A stretch of 64,000 bases of DNA from Trichopria drosophilae (Eukaryota > Arthropoda > Insecta > Hymenoptera > Diapriidae), in the NCBI GenBank assembly GCA_030407085.1, contig CM059585.1, forward strand, positions 505,001-569,000, written 5' to 3'. Each line of letters opens with the position of its first letter. Positions within the stretch are counted from its first letter, which is position 1. Positions 47,017-59,799 of this stretch are shown here, one piece after another. The notes beneath the pieces were generated by a model. That model searched no databases, had not been told where the DNA came from, and worked only from the letters and a program-made list of their open reading frames with translations. Made by a program: the position numbers and the translations under genes.

Positions 47017-49698
47017 CAATATATTTTACCAACTGTCAGTTTTGTAAGTTACACAAACTCATCAGGTCCTTAAATAATTTGTTGTATTAATAGTATTAAA
47101 GTATTTATTCTGTACAGCGCCGATGCTACTTCGAGATAAAATGCACATTTCCGCAAAATCAATTAACCCTCATTTTTACTAGAGAAAAGTTGCCTGTTTA
47201 TGAATTCCTCTCACTAATGGAAAGGGTATCAAAGTAGATTTATGGGGTTTGAAACAGGGAATGCGAGTTTGCGCACTTTATCCCATATTCTCAAGTCCCT
47301 TGAGTGACTTAAGCGAAGTGACGTTCCCTTCCTATAGAGTAGCCTTAAGATGGAGTCCTTCGTAGCTCATGGCTTAGAATGCACGCAGAATCCTTATCAC
47401 TGAATTTCTGCACAAAATCGCGTCTATTGTTATCAAACAATTACAGTATACACTTATACAGACTCGTACAGGAATACATCAAAATTAAAGTAAAAATAAT
47501 TTTACAATTAGTAAATGTATAAACATTTTACATGAAATTAAATGATGTTTAAAGTAATGAATAGAGTTATTTTTATAGACAGTATAATATAATAGATACG
47601 TTAGTTTTTACAACATGTCATACTCATATTATTTTAATTAAAACAAATTATTTTCAGTTCTGGTCAGGCTTAAATAGTTTCAGATTTTAAAACCACGATT
47701 AGCACCGACTGTATGTAACAGATCACGTTCCATCTCAGTAGCAAGAAGCAAATATAGCAAATTTCCCAACGGCACTGTTATGTGTGCATTGTGGAAACTT
47801 GGTTTTTTTTCTTTCCTTTTTCTTCTTTACGAAGTACACGAAGGAAGCCGTACTTTCTGAGTAGTTCTACCGTAACACCTAGTTTTATGACCAGCTTCTT
47901 CTTTTCTATGATGATGTCTGGTTGTAGAGAACATGGTTCGTTCGTTTGGCATCCGACACTTCTTCCGGTATAGTACGAAACAAAATCTCTACCTTTACTC
48001 TGCTTTCCTTTCTCTTCCTTCAGTTTTTGCAAACATAAAAGTCCCTGGTTCTTAATTTAACACTATTTTGGAGTATTGTGAAAACTCAACAATGGGGCAA
48101 ATTTGAACTAGTCAGAAAACTTAATCATGCAAGTTATTTGTTTTGCATACATTAAGTCCTGAATGATTGACTAATTTTAATAATTAAAAGCATTATATTC
48201 TCTTCATTCCCTTTTACACGGAGAAAAGAGAAAATTGCTGATTTTTAAAGACTTATTACAATAAAGTCAGCATAACTTAAATTTCTCCACGGTAATATTT
48301 ACTTTATTAAAATATTTTACATCAGAAAGTGTTTGGAAATTTTACCCAGGCAGAAAAGTAAATAAATTTTAAAAAATTGGAAATATTGTATAAAATTACT
48401 GTATAATTTAATCTTAATAGGAAGCAACTTTTATATTCGTGGAAATATAGAAGTTACGTCCTCTTCATGAATTAGTATAATAAACCAAGCGAAATGCTTA
48501 AAACAAGAAGAAAAACTTCTTTTTCCTTAAGGATATTTCACTCAACCGCTTGGTAATATTTACCGATTCACATGGGAAACGAGTCGAGCGTCAAGAAACT
48601 AAGAAAAAAGAAAACATTTTTTTTTACTACACTCCGCAGCATCCGAACGCCAAAAAAGATCTTCATTAGAAATTGATTTTAAATTTTAGGGGGGATTGTA
48701 TCACAGGATAACGAATGGCGGGTTTTGCGCAAACGTCAGAAACCGGCCGCATGTTGTATAAATCGAAATGTTAAATTTTACGATATTATGCATGTTACTT
48801 CTTTCTTTCTGCGTGGCGTTTGTTTCCTAGTTTTAAGACAAGTTAGCGTTCCACTGTTTTCTAGATATATGTTATATTTTAAAATATAAAAATGAAATAA
48901 AACTTAAATAGTACCTAAATATATTAAAAAATATCAAAGCAAAGAGATTAGAAAAAATACACAGTCCTGAATAAAACACCAAAAAATTGTTTGGCAATTT
49001 TTATAAATTTAAAGGAATTGAATTAATATGATCCTAAATGAAAAACGTACAACACTATGTGCCCGTTTAATCCACAAGTAATAAACGAGTCATAATTCTG
49101 TACTAATATAAACATATAGTGCCGATCGATTTGTATAAATCTAATATGCTCATCACCAAGTTAATGCAATTTATTTATTGTTTATGTCTGTGATGCATTA
49201 AATTCAATGTTACGTTATGCGTGACTAGCTAACAATAAGTTTGGTTACGTTCAGTTAGGAATGTTTAGGTTCGGTCAGGACAGTTGGATTACGTTAGATG
49301 AGACTTCGTTAGGTCAGATTAAGCCTTGTGAATAAATAGCGATAGCTTCTTCTTTCTCTATCAGATTGTTTACCTCGATATTGGGATGTATACTATTTTT
49401 AAGAGTATTTCCAAAACTTACATCTATTTCGGCATTGTAGATAAGACTCTCATAGCTCGTTTTGTACAGATTGTAATTGCTGTTGGTGTACATGATTTTC
49501 TTGTAGGGTTGGGTTTAGTCTATGCAGCGTAGGAATACATTTTTTTGTAACACGGGTTCGGAAAATGTGTGTTTTCCGAACAGATTTTAGTGTGGAAAAT
49601 GCGATTTCCCATTGTACACTGATATAGGAAAACGATATGATATTATAAAAAATATAAGAAAGTTATTGTATCTGTAAAAACATAAATATGTTTATATC
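47017..49698. other. AT-rich region with small repeats
   Basis: A small inverted pair CACGGAGAAAAG (48217) and TTTCTCCACGG (to 48292) resembles the CACGGAG element family and may be a ~76-bp relative. At 49235-49325 GGTTAC, GTTAGG, TTTAGGTT and TTAGGTCAG occur repeatedly, a degenerate telomere-like patch. The facing open frames at 47778-48032 are unrecognised. Nothing else is supported. Confidence 0.45.
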
Positions 49699-49718
49699 GG
49701 GGGGGCTCCGACCCCCCC
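49699..49718. other. G7/C7 hairpin
   Basis: GGGGGGG, six bases (CTCCGA), then CCCCCCC form a perfect 7-bp stem. It is followed by another C run at about 49744-49753. It is out of place in AT-rich DNA and may be a remnant of a GC-rich repeat. Confidence 0.85.
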
Positions 49719-49759
49719 GAACCCGCCCTTCGCGCCACGACTCCCCCCCCCCTTATCTC

Positions 49760-51301
49760 CCTATCATTCATAACAACGTACTTTACGCATGCTATATCAA
49801 TTTTTAAATGTTACATGTAGTGGCCACATTTTCTGCACACTTATTACAAAAAAAATCGTTCGTTACACGTGCGAACGTTTCCCCCACTCGTATGATTCAC
49901 ACAGCACTCGTGCCTGGCGGGAAATCGCATTTTCCGCACTTGTTACGAAAGATACTATTTTTGCCTGATTTGTGCTGAGCTTCTTACTGATTTCTACACA
50001 GGTAAATTGGTATTGGAATGTATTTTCGAAAAATAGTTTAAGCATAAATAACTTGTTCTGTCTTATAGGTACATAAGTTCTGATTCGTCAAGAAGTACAT
50101 TAGTTGGGGTACTGATTCGATAGCCCAGCACTAAGCGGATTGCTGCATACTGAATTTTTTCGAGCCTTGCAATTTTGTTTTTAATCCGCTTTATTGAATT
50201 TCTAAAATGTGAGTTCAGATTCATAATCAGCTACTCCAAAAACCCCAGAGTATCCAGTTTCATGAAAAATGGTTCATGAGAAAAATATGTGCCGTAAAGG
50301 GTTAAAGAACATTTTCTTAGAAAAAATCATTTTTATTATCGTTCGGAATCAGAAGCAAAAATATATCGGAAAACCCTGGTTAAATTTTGAATACATGTTA
50401 TAGAATAATAAATTCCAAAGTGGTCATAAATGACAGGTCGAAACGTTAACAAAATGGTTTTGAATTTGAAAAAATAAAATTTTAGAACATATATATTTGA
50501 TTTTATTATTTATACAATACTGTAATCTGGAACTATTTTTTTCGGAATCCTCCACTCGAGACAACAAATGCAGGAATGCATACATAGAAATTAAAAAAAA
50601 AATCGAAGTTGGTTTCACAGGAATATTTCAACGAATCAAAGGATATCCTGATAAGTTTTACCCACAGGAACCCAGTTTCTCTGCTTACGTATATGCCAAG
50701 CGTATACATGCATATATAGATTTGTGTAATCTTGTTGGCGCAAGAGATCGAGAGTGGTAAATGTCACGGTCGAAGCTGCGGGTTTACGTTGTGCTTTTAG
50801 CGCCGGCCGAATACAATCCGCTTTTCTCTCCCTATCGCGAGTGCATTCGACAGACTGTCGTCGATGTAGTGTTTGCAAAGGGAATGCTGAAAGCGTGATC
50901 GTAGGAGATTATGTATTTCAAGTGCACGACTACCGTAAAAAGTATGCATTTAGAAACAATTCATATGAGTCCCCATTGTCTACTTTCCACTTCAAAACAA
51001 CTGACTCCATTTTATTAATTGCGGAGCTTACACGAAATAGTTTTTAGAAATTTTATTATTTTTATGGAAGTTGATATATATACCTTTTCGAAATAACTGT
51101 GTAAACCTACACAGAATAAAAAGCCCCGCAAATTTTATACCAACAATCTGACATTGATTGTCGATCGTTTTTTATGTCCTGAATCCTGAGCTGACCTCAA
51201 AAGACTTTGTATATTGAAAACCAAAAATGAGAAAATCATTTTTATTTTATTCTCAAGAAGATCATTAGGTGATTTAAAATTCTTTCTTTTCTCTTTAAGT
51301 C
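49760..51301. other. AT-rich region without recognised genes
   Basis: At 50414-50446 plus, TGGTCATAAATGACAGGTCGAAACG resembles the second half of the hammerhead-like motif, but the CUGANGA box is lost. 50750-50900 is richer in GC (overlapping 80-97-codon frames on both strands), with no domain recognised. Confidence 0.4.
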
Positions 51302-51628
51302 AGCTCTAAAGTGCCCCCCCTAACAATGTAGACATTTTCGCTGAAAATCGAAAATTAGAAATATCTGAAACAATTCGTCAAAATTCGGGCTCTGTAAGAA
51401 TTCCACTTCTGCATGCGGATTCTTACAGAATGCCAGAGAAGTTAATTAAGAATTTAGCGAGAATTATTGGGAATAAATAAAAATTACCCATTTTCAATAG
51501 GTCTCATTCAATTTCTAATTAATGTCTTTGTCATTAGAATTGCCTTTACAGACCTCGAATTGATTCAGACATTTTTAATTTTCGATTTTCAGAGTAAATT
51601 TCTACCTTATCAGCGGAACACTTTTTCA
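51302..51628. mobile_element. foldback MITE, family 'GGTTCTAAAGTG', copy 3 (diverged)
   Basis: AGCTCTAAAGTG at the left and TACCTTATCAGCGGAACACTT at the right correspond to the ends of the elements at 15649 and 24263. ATTCGGGCTCTGTAAG near 51377 and CTTTACAGACCTCGAATT near 51544 are the shared internal pair, and GAAAATCGAAAATTAG faces TTAATTTTCGATTTTC. About 330 bp. Confidence 0.7.
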
Positions 51629-52770
51629 CATTGATTAGATGATAGGTGGTCCTGAAATAGGTGTTTATTACATGTTTGAACAGGACTGATTGAATGTGAA
51701 GGTTAGTCAAATTTGTTCTACATGTGAAATCCAACAACCTCATGTAAACACGAAGAAAACATGGAAAACCGATTTTTCTTGGGCATCCTATAAAGTTCAG
51801 TCACGTCGGACACAAAATTGTTCTTCTTTTTCCATGTGTTTAACGCCTTTCGCAACTAATTATGATGTATGCGATCGTTAACGACTCTTTTGTATTCCCA
51901 TTCCAGGTTGGATAAATCACAGTCCACCCCAGAGAAATCCTTCAATTTTCCGGATCGAAGCAGACGGCGTTAGCAGTGCTAATTAAGGCAAAATCAACAC
52001 TAACGAACGAGAGCTTCGAGATGCTAAAATAAAGGCTGAGTCGATGAAAATTGCGGTTCAGTCCGTGTCCGGAAACTCCAGTATAGGTGGTCTTTCCTCC
52101 ATCGTTGGGTATACCACGACCTAAATCGAATTAATGACGCGCCCACCAGAGTACTCCAGGCCTCGTCCTCCTATCGAGAGTCGCTTTCAGACACGTAGTT
52201 CGCGGTTTATTGAAACTTGAAATGTATCTCGCGAGGTTTCCTATCCCCGCAAAGTGGATTTATTAACTATAAAAAACAGATCCGGGCAGGGAGAGCAGCT
52301 GTCTGACAGCATCTGTTTAACGACTACTTGCTACTTTTGCGCGCAATATGTAAATAGAGCGGATCCCACTTAATACAGCATTCGATGAAAGCTGGTTGAA
52401 CGGTTGTGGAAGTTCTTTGAATTTCCTCTCAAATTGTAAGCAAAATGCTTGTTTATTGAAGGTAAAACGGAGAAATAAACAGCTTCCTTCATCCATCTCA
52501 AAACGAGTAATGGCAATTTTTTCAAACTTTTCAAACCCGAACTTTAATTAAAATTTATTATTCAGAAATATTTCGCACCTACCATCTAATGTGGGAACAT
52601 AAATTATTAGAATAAAAACATGCCAAATTTTGTTTTAGGAAACACAGGCCAACAAAATGATATCTCCATACCACGAAACAGGACTATACTTTTCCAAAGG
52701 GTTTTGATGTGCTGAATTGTTAATATAATTGTGCTAAACAAAGGTCGCCGCAAAATTGTTCTATTACATC
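51629..52770. other. mixed region; complex GC-richer island at 51.9-52.35 kb
   Basis: 51900-52350 has balanced base composition and low repetitiveness against an AT-rich background, with stops in all frames. It contains TATAAAAAA at 52269 and CAGCTGTCTGACAG nearby with an E-box CAGCTG. Conserved regulatory DNA, an untranslated exon or an old element are possible; nothing decides between them. Confidence 0.35.
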
Positions 52771-52773
52771 ATG

Positions 52774-53008
52774 ATTTTGAGATATCCTAATCTAAAAGGG
52801 CAAAACATGCCGTTTTCCTCCATTTTAAGTAATTTTTTGTGGCGGAACAAAATTTCTGTTCCCTATTTGGCAAAACGCAGATTCATCGGCTTTAAAAAGC
52901 TCTTGTAGTAATCCCGATTCGATTTCTTATCATGAAGTTATCGAAGTTTTTGTCAAGGCACAATTATAATTTTTGTTTTTTTTTTGCACTTTTAGGATAT
53001 CTCAAAAT
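52774..53008. repeat. inverted repeat TTTTGAGATATCCTAA
   Basis: TTTTGAGATATCCTAA at 52775-52790 has its exact reverse complement at 52992-53007, and similarity continues inward (AAAAGGGCAAAACA against AAGTGCAAAAAAAA). The pair bounds about 230 bp and may be a decayed inverted-repeat element; sequence to its left (52640-52770) might belong to it as well. Confidence 0.6.
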
Positions 53009-56000
53009 GTGGACGTGAGAGTGCAATTCTGCGACGAAATGTGAATGAACACATGAAAACCTTGTGCAAAAGTATGCTCAGGTTTCTCAAGAATGCGCTT
53101 TAATTCGGTTTTAACCAAATTACAAACAAAAAGTTTGTTCTTCAACAAAAACTTATTAAAAGTGGAAAAAAATGGCTTAGGGGATCGCATCTCGTTTTTT
53201 TTAGGTTATGATATTAGAATCCTAAACAGCGGCTTCAAGAAACGCTATAAATAACAATTGGTTCGATTTTATACAAAATAACGAATTTAGCTTGAAATAT
53301 CGTCCATAATCGGTCAGCCATTATGTATTTTATAATTCATTAGAATGGTAGTCAGCGATTTAATAAATCCCCATAAATTTTAGTTTATCTTGGAAACTTG
53401 GAAAGGTGTAAAACTGAAGAAAACTTACTTTCGTAATGTTGAAATTAGGATATATGACCTTGTGAAGATTTCGTAAGGAGCAAAATGTACTTTGCATAAC
53501 AAATTGATGTATAAAAGAGAAATAATGAAAAAATCGGCGTAATGTTAAGAAATCGGCGGGTTTATGACCTGCAATAGCAACTGATAGAATTGTTTAAATA
53601 TTTCAAAAGTGCTGAAATATTTTCAAGAACAGTTTCAGTAATGTTGAAATGTTTATAAAATGCAATTACTATCCGTTGGTGTTGCAGATCATAAGCACAG
53701 CATAATGATTATTACAAAGGCTGTATTGAAACCTTATCGGCGTATTATTTTTTCCTTAATTGAAAAAGTGAACTTAAACTCGAATGAGCAATCACCAAAA
53801 TATTAGAAATGATAATCGTTTCGATAATTACAATATTTATTTTTGTAAATGCAATATACAATTCAACCCAAAAAATCGGTTTATTTTGGTCTTAATGATC
53901 TAAGTTCATTTATTACTATACTCATCGTTTAGCTCGATAAAACTATTCATTATATCAAGCATATAACAATTTAAATGATAACATAATAAAATAAAAAATA
54001 GTTCATCTTCGACTAACGTTAAATAACTAGTCAAAGTTAGTAAAAACCAAGGTTGCTATATTGCTATACGTTTGAAACGCTACAAATTTACGACTGCATG
54101 TAATTAAAAACAAATGTTCAAAAAAAGAATTTCAATCTTAATTATTGAATAGGAACTATTAAAACTAGAAAGATGGTCAGGCTGTTGGAATCGCGAATAA
54201 TATTTAACTAAAAATGTATTATTATTTGTTACAAAACACGTAGATACGCACGTTACCGCGAACACATCACAATAGAAACTAACAGAAACGTGATTTGTAA
54301 TATAAATACTCGATGTATGCCATCTAGTAGTCGATAAATTAACAATGTCGGTTAATATAAAGGTCTGACATATGTGGGACACAACTACTTACGTTTAATT
54401 GAAATTTAAGTAGTAACAGTAACGACGACTGACCTCGTGCAATTATTGAAAGTAAAAAATCTGAGTAATGAAATATTCTTATTATTTAAAGCGGAAATAT
54501 AAAAGGAATTTTGGAATTTTAAAATTTTTTGAAATCCTAATTACGTACTAATAAATGAAAAAACTGAACTAAAAAATTTCAATCAATACAACAAATATTT
54601 TTGCGCATTTTTTAAATCTCTGCAACCTTAACGTGTACATCAAAATGAATGAATATCTTATTTCCTTTCGAGTGAAAGCTTCGCCGTACAAGTGATGGCA
54701 AAAAAAAACTGATGAATTGCAGATGATACATTTGAAACAGTCCCGAGCGTAACAAGTTCAGTCTTGCTGTATAATGTCATCGCGAACCAAGATTACATTT
54801 CCCGACCTCCTGGAGCAATATGTATTATAATTTTCTATGTAAAATACGTTTCATTTTTAATTAATTGTAAAAAACATTTTCGCGAAATTCGTTTCATTTA
54901 ATTAAAATATTCAGTGCAGAAAATTAATGCAATGTTTACCTCGAAAATAAAATATTTCTCGGAGTGCTTCGAATTTAAAGTATCACTCTGATATAATTAT
55001 TCTTTTGAATAGAGACGTAAAATTTATAATAAAAATAAATCTACATACGAAAACTAATGTATTCGATATAGATTCAGCGAATTTTCTCTTTTCGCGCCGT
55101 TTATCGAGATAATTGGCACGTCGTCCGATGACGTGAAATAAAAAGTGAATAGACGCGACGTGGGAGTCCTGTTGCGACCTTTGACCTGGAACAATTTTTC
55201 GCCTGTCGCTCTTTCAATCAAAATCGCTTTGAAATTTCATAATTGAATGAAACGCGACATTTTTCAAAACGTCCCAAAATACTTCATTATATTTTGATAC
55301 GGAATAAATTGACTTAACGTCGTGGCAAAAACAAATTATCGATAAACTATCTCGTCTAATTTTCGAGGCCGTTTACGGGTTCTTTTACTAAATTTTGTTA
55401 ATTCTATGTTTTCGAACGTTGACAACTCTTCGAAGACTTGAGGCTCTTTAAATAATTTATTGTATTATATTGATAATGTTCTTAGTATATATATCTTTAA
55501 AATTAGTCTGTCAGGAGTGATTTCTAATAGTCCCTCATTTGGAATAGATTTTGATGATTTTATTACTATAAAATGTTTTACATGTATGACAAGATTTTAC
55601 ATGCAAACAATGAGGTGATGGTCATAGAAATGTGTGATTTATTGCTGTAAATTAATTATTGGACGCTCCTGGTAATTTACTATTGCAAGTTAATAAGAAA
55701 TAGTAAATTAGTTAACTTTGGAATTATTTTCCATCATTAAAGCAAATATTGAAAGCATACGATACCTTACTTATTTACAAATCTTAACACATTTTGTAAT
55801 TCACACAATTTTCTTTTATGACGTAGAATCAGCCATTTACATTACTCACTTTTAAAATGACTGAAGTAATTGGAATGATGAGACTGGGGACTTGAACGTT
55901 CAAATTTTCATACAAAATTGTACACCAAAATAAGAACATGAAAAATTTGTAAATTAAGAATACTATGAGAGTAGGGAATTCGCAGAATTATAAAGCATAC

Positions 56001-56459
56001 AGTTAAGCAACTTCATTTGATATTTTTTCTGTATTCTAGTGGATAATTTACATTTATTAACTTTTTTACTTGGACAAATTTTTCTATGCCCCATAAGGCC
56101 AAATGATGTAGGAAGATATTTATCGCGTGAATTGATATTACAGTAATATAATTTCGTACTTATTCTATACCTGATCGTTTGAGTTTCATATTAATAAATG
56201 TAAGCTTTCTTAGTAAACATGGAGCCGTTGAACGAATCAAATATTTGGTAATTATTACAAAACCTAAGTTAGCACACACAGTTAATTGAATATTCATCAT
56301 TCTCTGACCATGCTGCAAAGGAAATGTAAATAAATAATCGTATGCCCGTATCCAATCATAAATTTTGATTATGTATTACCAAAGCTTGATATAAAAATAA
56401 CCAAATCCTTTACACAGAGAACGTTGCAGCTCATTCTTTCATGTTCAAATTGATTATTC
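53009..56459. other. AT-rich region without recognised genes
   Basis: About 3.4 kb. Open frames at 53002-53190 and 54104-54382 (minus) lack recognisable features. 55080-55260 is more mixed, and CCTTTGACCTGG near 55188 contains one nuclear-receptor-like half-site. Nothing can be named. Confidence 0.5.
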
Positions 56460-56464
56460 CATTA

Positions 56465-56900
56465 TGTTACAAACAGAATCGATGTTTTATCGACTGCGGT
56501 ACCCGGCGTAGGTTTTTTCCCACAAAGGTGGTTTTCCCTACGCCATTGCACACCCGAATGGGGTACCTCTTAAAATGAAGGTGTCCTGTTAGGAAAATTA
56601 TGTAAAAGGCCCTTCAAAATGGTGACGATCTCGATAAAATTATTTGTAATTCGAATAGTATAATATCGATATATAAAACGACGTTGCAGTCTATTTAAAT
56701 GTTCGAGAGTTTGAAAAATCGAACGAAGATGTGAAAAAGTGACGATCGAGTAGCAGAGAACGTTTCGGGACGTCGTTGGGTGAGAAAGTCCGCGTCGCGA
56801 TCGGATCGTCACCTGCACTGATCGGAATAAATAACTGAGATTCTAGTCGGCCGATCAAATTGCGCATTTTCATTTGAAGCCTTTCCACCGATAGTTAACA
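56465..56900 (+). repeat. solo LTR, copy 2, with 5-bp target duplication
   Basis: Starts TGTTACAAACAGAATCG and ends GATAGTTAACA. CATTA stands directly before (56460-56464) and directly after (56901-56905), a perfect 5-bp target-site duplication. Its sequence matches the LTR at 42239-42668 along the full length in the same orientation. No internal region remains, so the element was removed by LTR-LTR recombination. Five-base duplications are usual for Ty3/gypsy and BEL elements; the family is not identified. Confidence 0.92.
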
Positions 56901-56905
56901 CATTA

Positions 56906-57303
56906 AAAAAATAATTTTGCTACATTAGTAAGAACGGAAACGCTTCTGTTTTCTATCGTACTATATTCGATTGTTATAACAAGTCAATGTTGGTCACGGT
57001 CGTACGGAAATTAAAAATCAAATTCGCATAGTCGTCAGTTCATAATAATAGCACATGTAATATCTATTTGTTTTGTGACGAGAAAGATTTCTTATAGACA
57101 TGCTTATACAAGGAAAAGAAGAAATTGAAATACGTTAAAAGGTAATTATAGTTTTTTGCTAATCAGCTGATTACGTGAAACAACCTTTTGAGGTTAGAAC
57201 TAATTATAGCTATAACACACCAAGGAACATATCTTAAATTTCATAGTATTTTGTATACATTTGTAATTTGTTTATAGTATTTTGTATTTTTTTATCCACT
57301 TCC
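56906..57303. other. AT-rich spacer
   Basis: No feature recognised. Confidence 0.6.
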
Positions 57304-57490
57304 GAAAATCCCACCCGAATAAACATTTGCCTCCGGATTGAATCCGGTACCGATCCGGGACCATTATCTCGGTTAAATTTCAGATCCGTTTCAGATCTGG
57401 GGTTTAACGCTGCCGCACATCCGTAACCGGAGTCCCGGACGTCCGGCAATTCTGATCCGTTCCTGACCTGATCCGGATTTGAATCGACGA
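57304..57490 (+). repeat. GATCCGG-rich dispersed repeat, copy A
   Basis: Begins near CCCGAATAAACATTTGC (57314-57330) and then carries many GATCCG, CCGGAT and CAGATC words and CCGGACGTCCGGCAAT near 57436. A second copy in opposite orientation lies at 59800-60018. The open minus frame across it is not a recognised protein. Confidence 0.7.
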
Positions 57491-58339
57491 TAACGTTCAA
57501 TAAGGTGTAAATACGGAAAACTGTCCAAATTTGCTTAAAACTTGTTGCAGACAGCTTACTTAAACACATGGTTATATACAGATGATAATGTCAGATGCTA
57601 AAAATCCTTTACGAATGCGTCGTTTAGGTTTTATTCAGCCTCGCATACATGCCGTCCTTTCATATATAATTTTCATACTAACATTTGGTAGTTATACGCA
57701 GAGAATTTTATACACATAATTTATTTTTATTGGCAGGTTAACTAACTCTGACTAAAAACTGAAGTTCTTATACGCACAGAATATGAAGCACTATACAACT
57801 CATAAATATAACATAATTATACCCAGTCACTGACGCATACCTTAAATTTTGTACAAATTTACAGAATTCTTGCAAATATATACACAAGAAAACTTTTCTA
57901 AACTTCACTAACAAATATAAGATTAATATATCACATTGGTAAGTTTCATTGACATAAATGGAGTTAAGGCATTAGTAAATTCGAATCAGTATATGTATAT
58001 ATTTATATCACTATAAAAAATTGTGATTCTTTATATATCCTTTTATCTCAGATTAATTGCATAATATAATGTGAAGAGAGTTATCTTATATTTATAAGCT
58101 ACAAAAGTCTTGATGTAATTTTTATATTCATCACTTAACAAAATTGTCGCTCCAGCTGCATGGTTACATTAGCTGTTTATAATAAAATACATGTTGCATA
58201 GCCTATTTAATATTGAGTAATAACGTTAAAATAAATTATAACTAAATGCAGAAAGAGCACGAATGAAGTACAAGAATTTAATAAATAATGTCAAAGATAG
58301 GTCATAGTATGGGTTTCAACAATTATTAGAGAGAGAAAG
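57491..58339. other. AT-rich spacer
   Basis: No feature recognised between the two repeat groups. Confidence 0.55.
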
Positions 58340-58520
58340 AGAGTTTACGGTTTTTAGATTATTGAACATATGTTATACGTCTTAATATTAAACCAAAGCT
58401 TATTTTGTAAAGAATTATTATCCACAGTAATTCTTTTGCACACTACCCATATAGTTTTATTCCACTTATTAAATATTAAGGCAGTAAAATGTGTCCAATA
58501 ATCTGAAAACCTTAAATTAT
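58340..58520. mobile_element. small inverted-repeat element, copy 1
   Basis: GGTTTTTAGATTATTG near 58350 faces CAATAATCTGAAAACC near 58496, and CTTAATATTAAA faces TTTAAATATTAAGG-like sequence inside. About 170 bp. A related copy lies at 58690-58890. Non-coding; the minus frame over it is a by-product. Confidence 0.65.
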
Positions 58521-58689
58521 TTTTGGCGTTATAATACGTTTTGAAACGCATAATATCATCTCCATTTTTACTACTTAATTTTAGATGAGCCCACATGTAA
58601 ATACATTTAAAAGAAATATATATTAAAATTATAATAAATATAAATAATAGCGATTGAATTCATAGGCTGCGTTACAAGTATGAGATAGC

Positions 58690-58890
58690 TGAAGAGAGTT
58701 TATGCTTTTTAGATTATTCTGTATAAGAGACTACTTATTATATAACGAATGTTAGAGTAATGAATAAAATAAATATTTTATTAATATAAAATGAATAATT
58801 TAATAATAAATTAAAATAATAAAATAGTTTTATTCCACTTTTAAAATATTAAGGCGTTGTACAATGCATCCAATAATCTAGAAACCTTGT
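58690..58890. mobile_element. small inverted-repeat element, copy 2
   Basis: CTTTTTAGATTATTC near 58706 faces CCAATAATCTAGAAACC near 58869; GTTTTATTCCAC, TTAAAATATTAAGGC and CAATGCATCCAATAATC are shared with copy 1 in the same order, so the two are relatives about 350 bp apart. Confidence 0.65.
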
Positions 58891-59466
58891 ACTCTCTTTG
58901 ACTCTGTAATTCTTGTCGGAACTTATTCTATGCTTTAAAACGGTTTTAATTGTATTTATTGTAATTTCAATTCATATTCTGTGTAGATATAAAGGTAAAA
59001 TTCGATTGTTAAAGAGTGAAAACACCGTCAAGTTCCAACAAGAGTCGTATAGTTTAATTGATCCTACGATGATTGTCAGATTACTTTACTTACACATGTT
59101 ATTAGCCTTAGTATTTAATAAACATTCATTTTAAATAGGTTTTCATTTTAGTTTAATTTTCTTAATACTTTTATTGAATTTATTATGAACTAAGAAAGCG
59201 TGAGACACAATTGAGGTTTAGGGGAAAGGTTGTCAATTTGGAAAGTTAACCTCACATCTGAATTTGGGTTAACCTTACAAAAAAATAAAACTCACTGACA
59301 CTGTATCACATTTTTTTTTATATTTCATTTTCTTTCTCCTTCTGTTTTTCTTGTTCAAGATAATCCTTTAATACACCGTATAGTACATTAAGACTTTAAA
59401 AACGAAACGCGATAAAGTCGAACTGATCGAACTGTCGAAACAGCTGCTCGGCACTGCCTATTCGTT
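58891..59466. other. AT-rich spacer
   Basis: Open frame 58913-59134 is unrecognised. GGGTTAACC and GTTAACCTC near 59245-59275 are telomere-like words. No gene supported. Confidence 0.5.
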
Positions 59467-59753
59467 CACGGAGAAAAATAATCAGCAAAATCAGCCGAAA
59501 AATCCGCAGATTCTACCAATTTTGTACTATAGGGACAGCTGTTGGAATTCCGTTAGGGATAGCCGATAATTTCAGCTAAATTTACTGAAAAAGTCCGCAA
59601 ATTTAACGGAACAAATCTGCTAATGTAGCGGAAATTTTTAAGGCTACATTAGCGGAATCAAAGCAGCTAAAATTGCATATATTTTCGGCAATTCCAGCCG
59701 AAAATTTTAGCTGATATGAATCAGCTAATCCAGCGGAGTCATTTTTCTCCGTG
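59467..59753. mobile_element. MITE with CACGGAGAAAAAT ends, copy 2
   Basis: CACGGAGAAAAAT at 59467 and ATTTTTCTCCGTG ending at 59753. It matches the element at 34262-34572 almost base for base, apart from a 26-bp gap and scattered substitutions. TTCGTT stands directly to the left and one base to the right of the element, a possible target duplication. Non-coding. Confidence 0.88.
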
Positions 59754-59799
59754 TTTCGTTCTCCCAGTCGCTAGGTAAGGCGCCACTAGAGCTGCATAC

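Noticed and set aside
49235..49325. Interstitial telomere array
   Set aside because: GTTAGG-like words are too degenerate and irregular for a TTAGG array; noted only as telomere-like words.
52266..52320. TATA promoter at TATAAAAAA
   Set aside because: No initiator at the proper distance and no downstream gene; mentioned only as part of the island.
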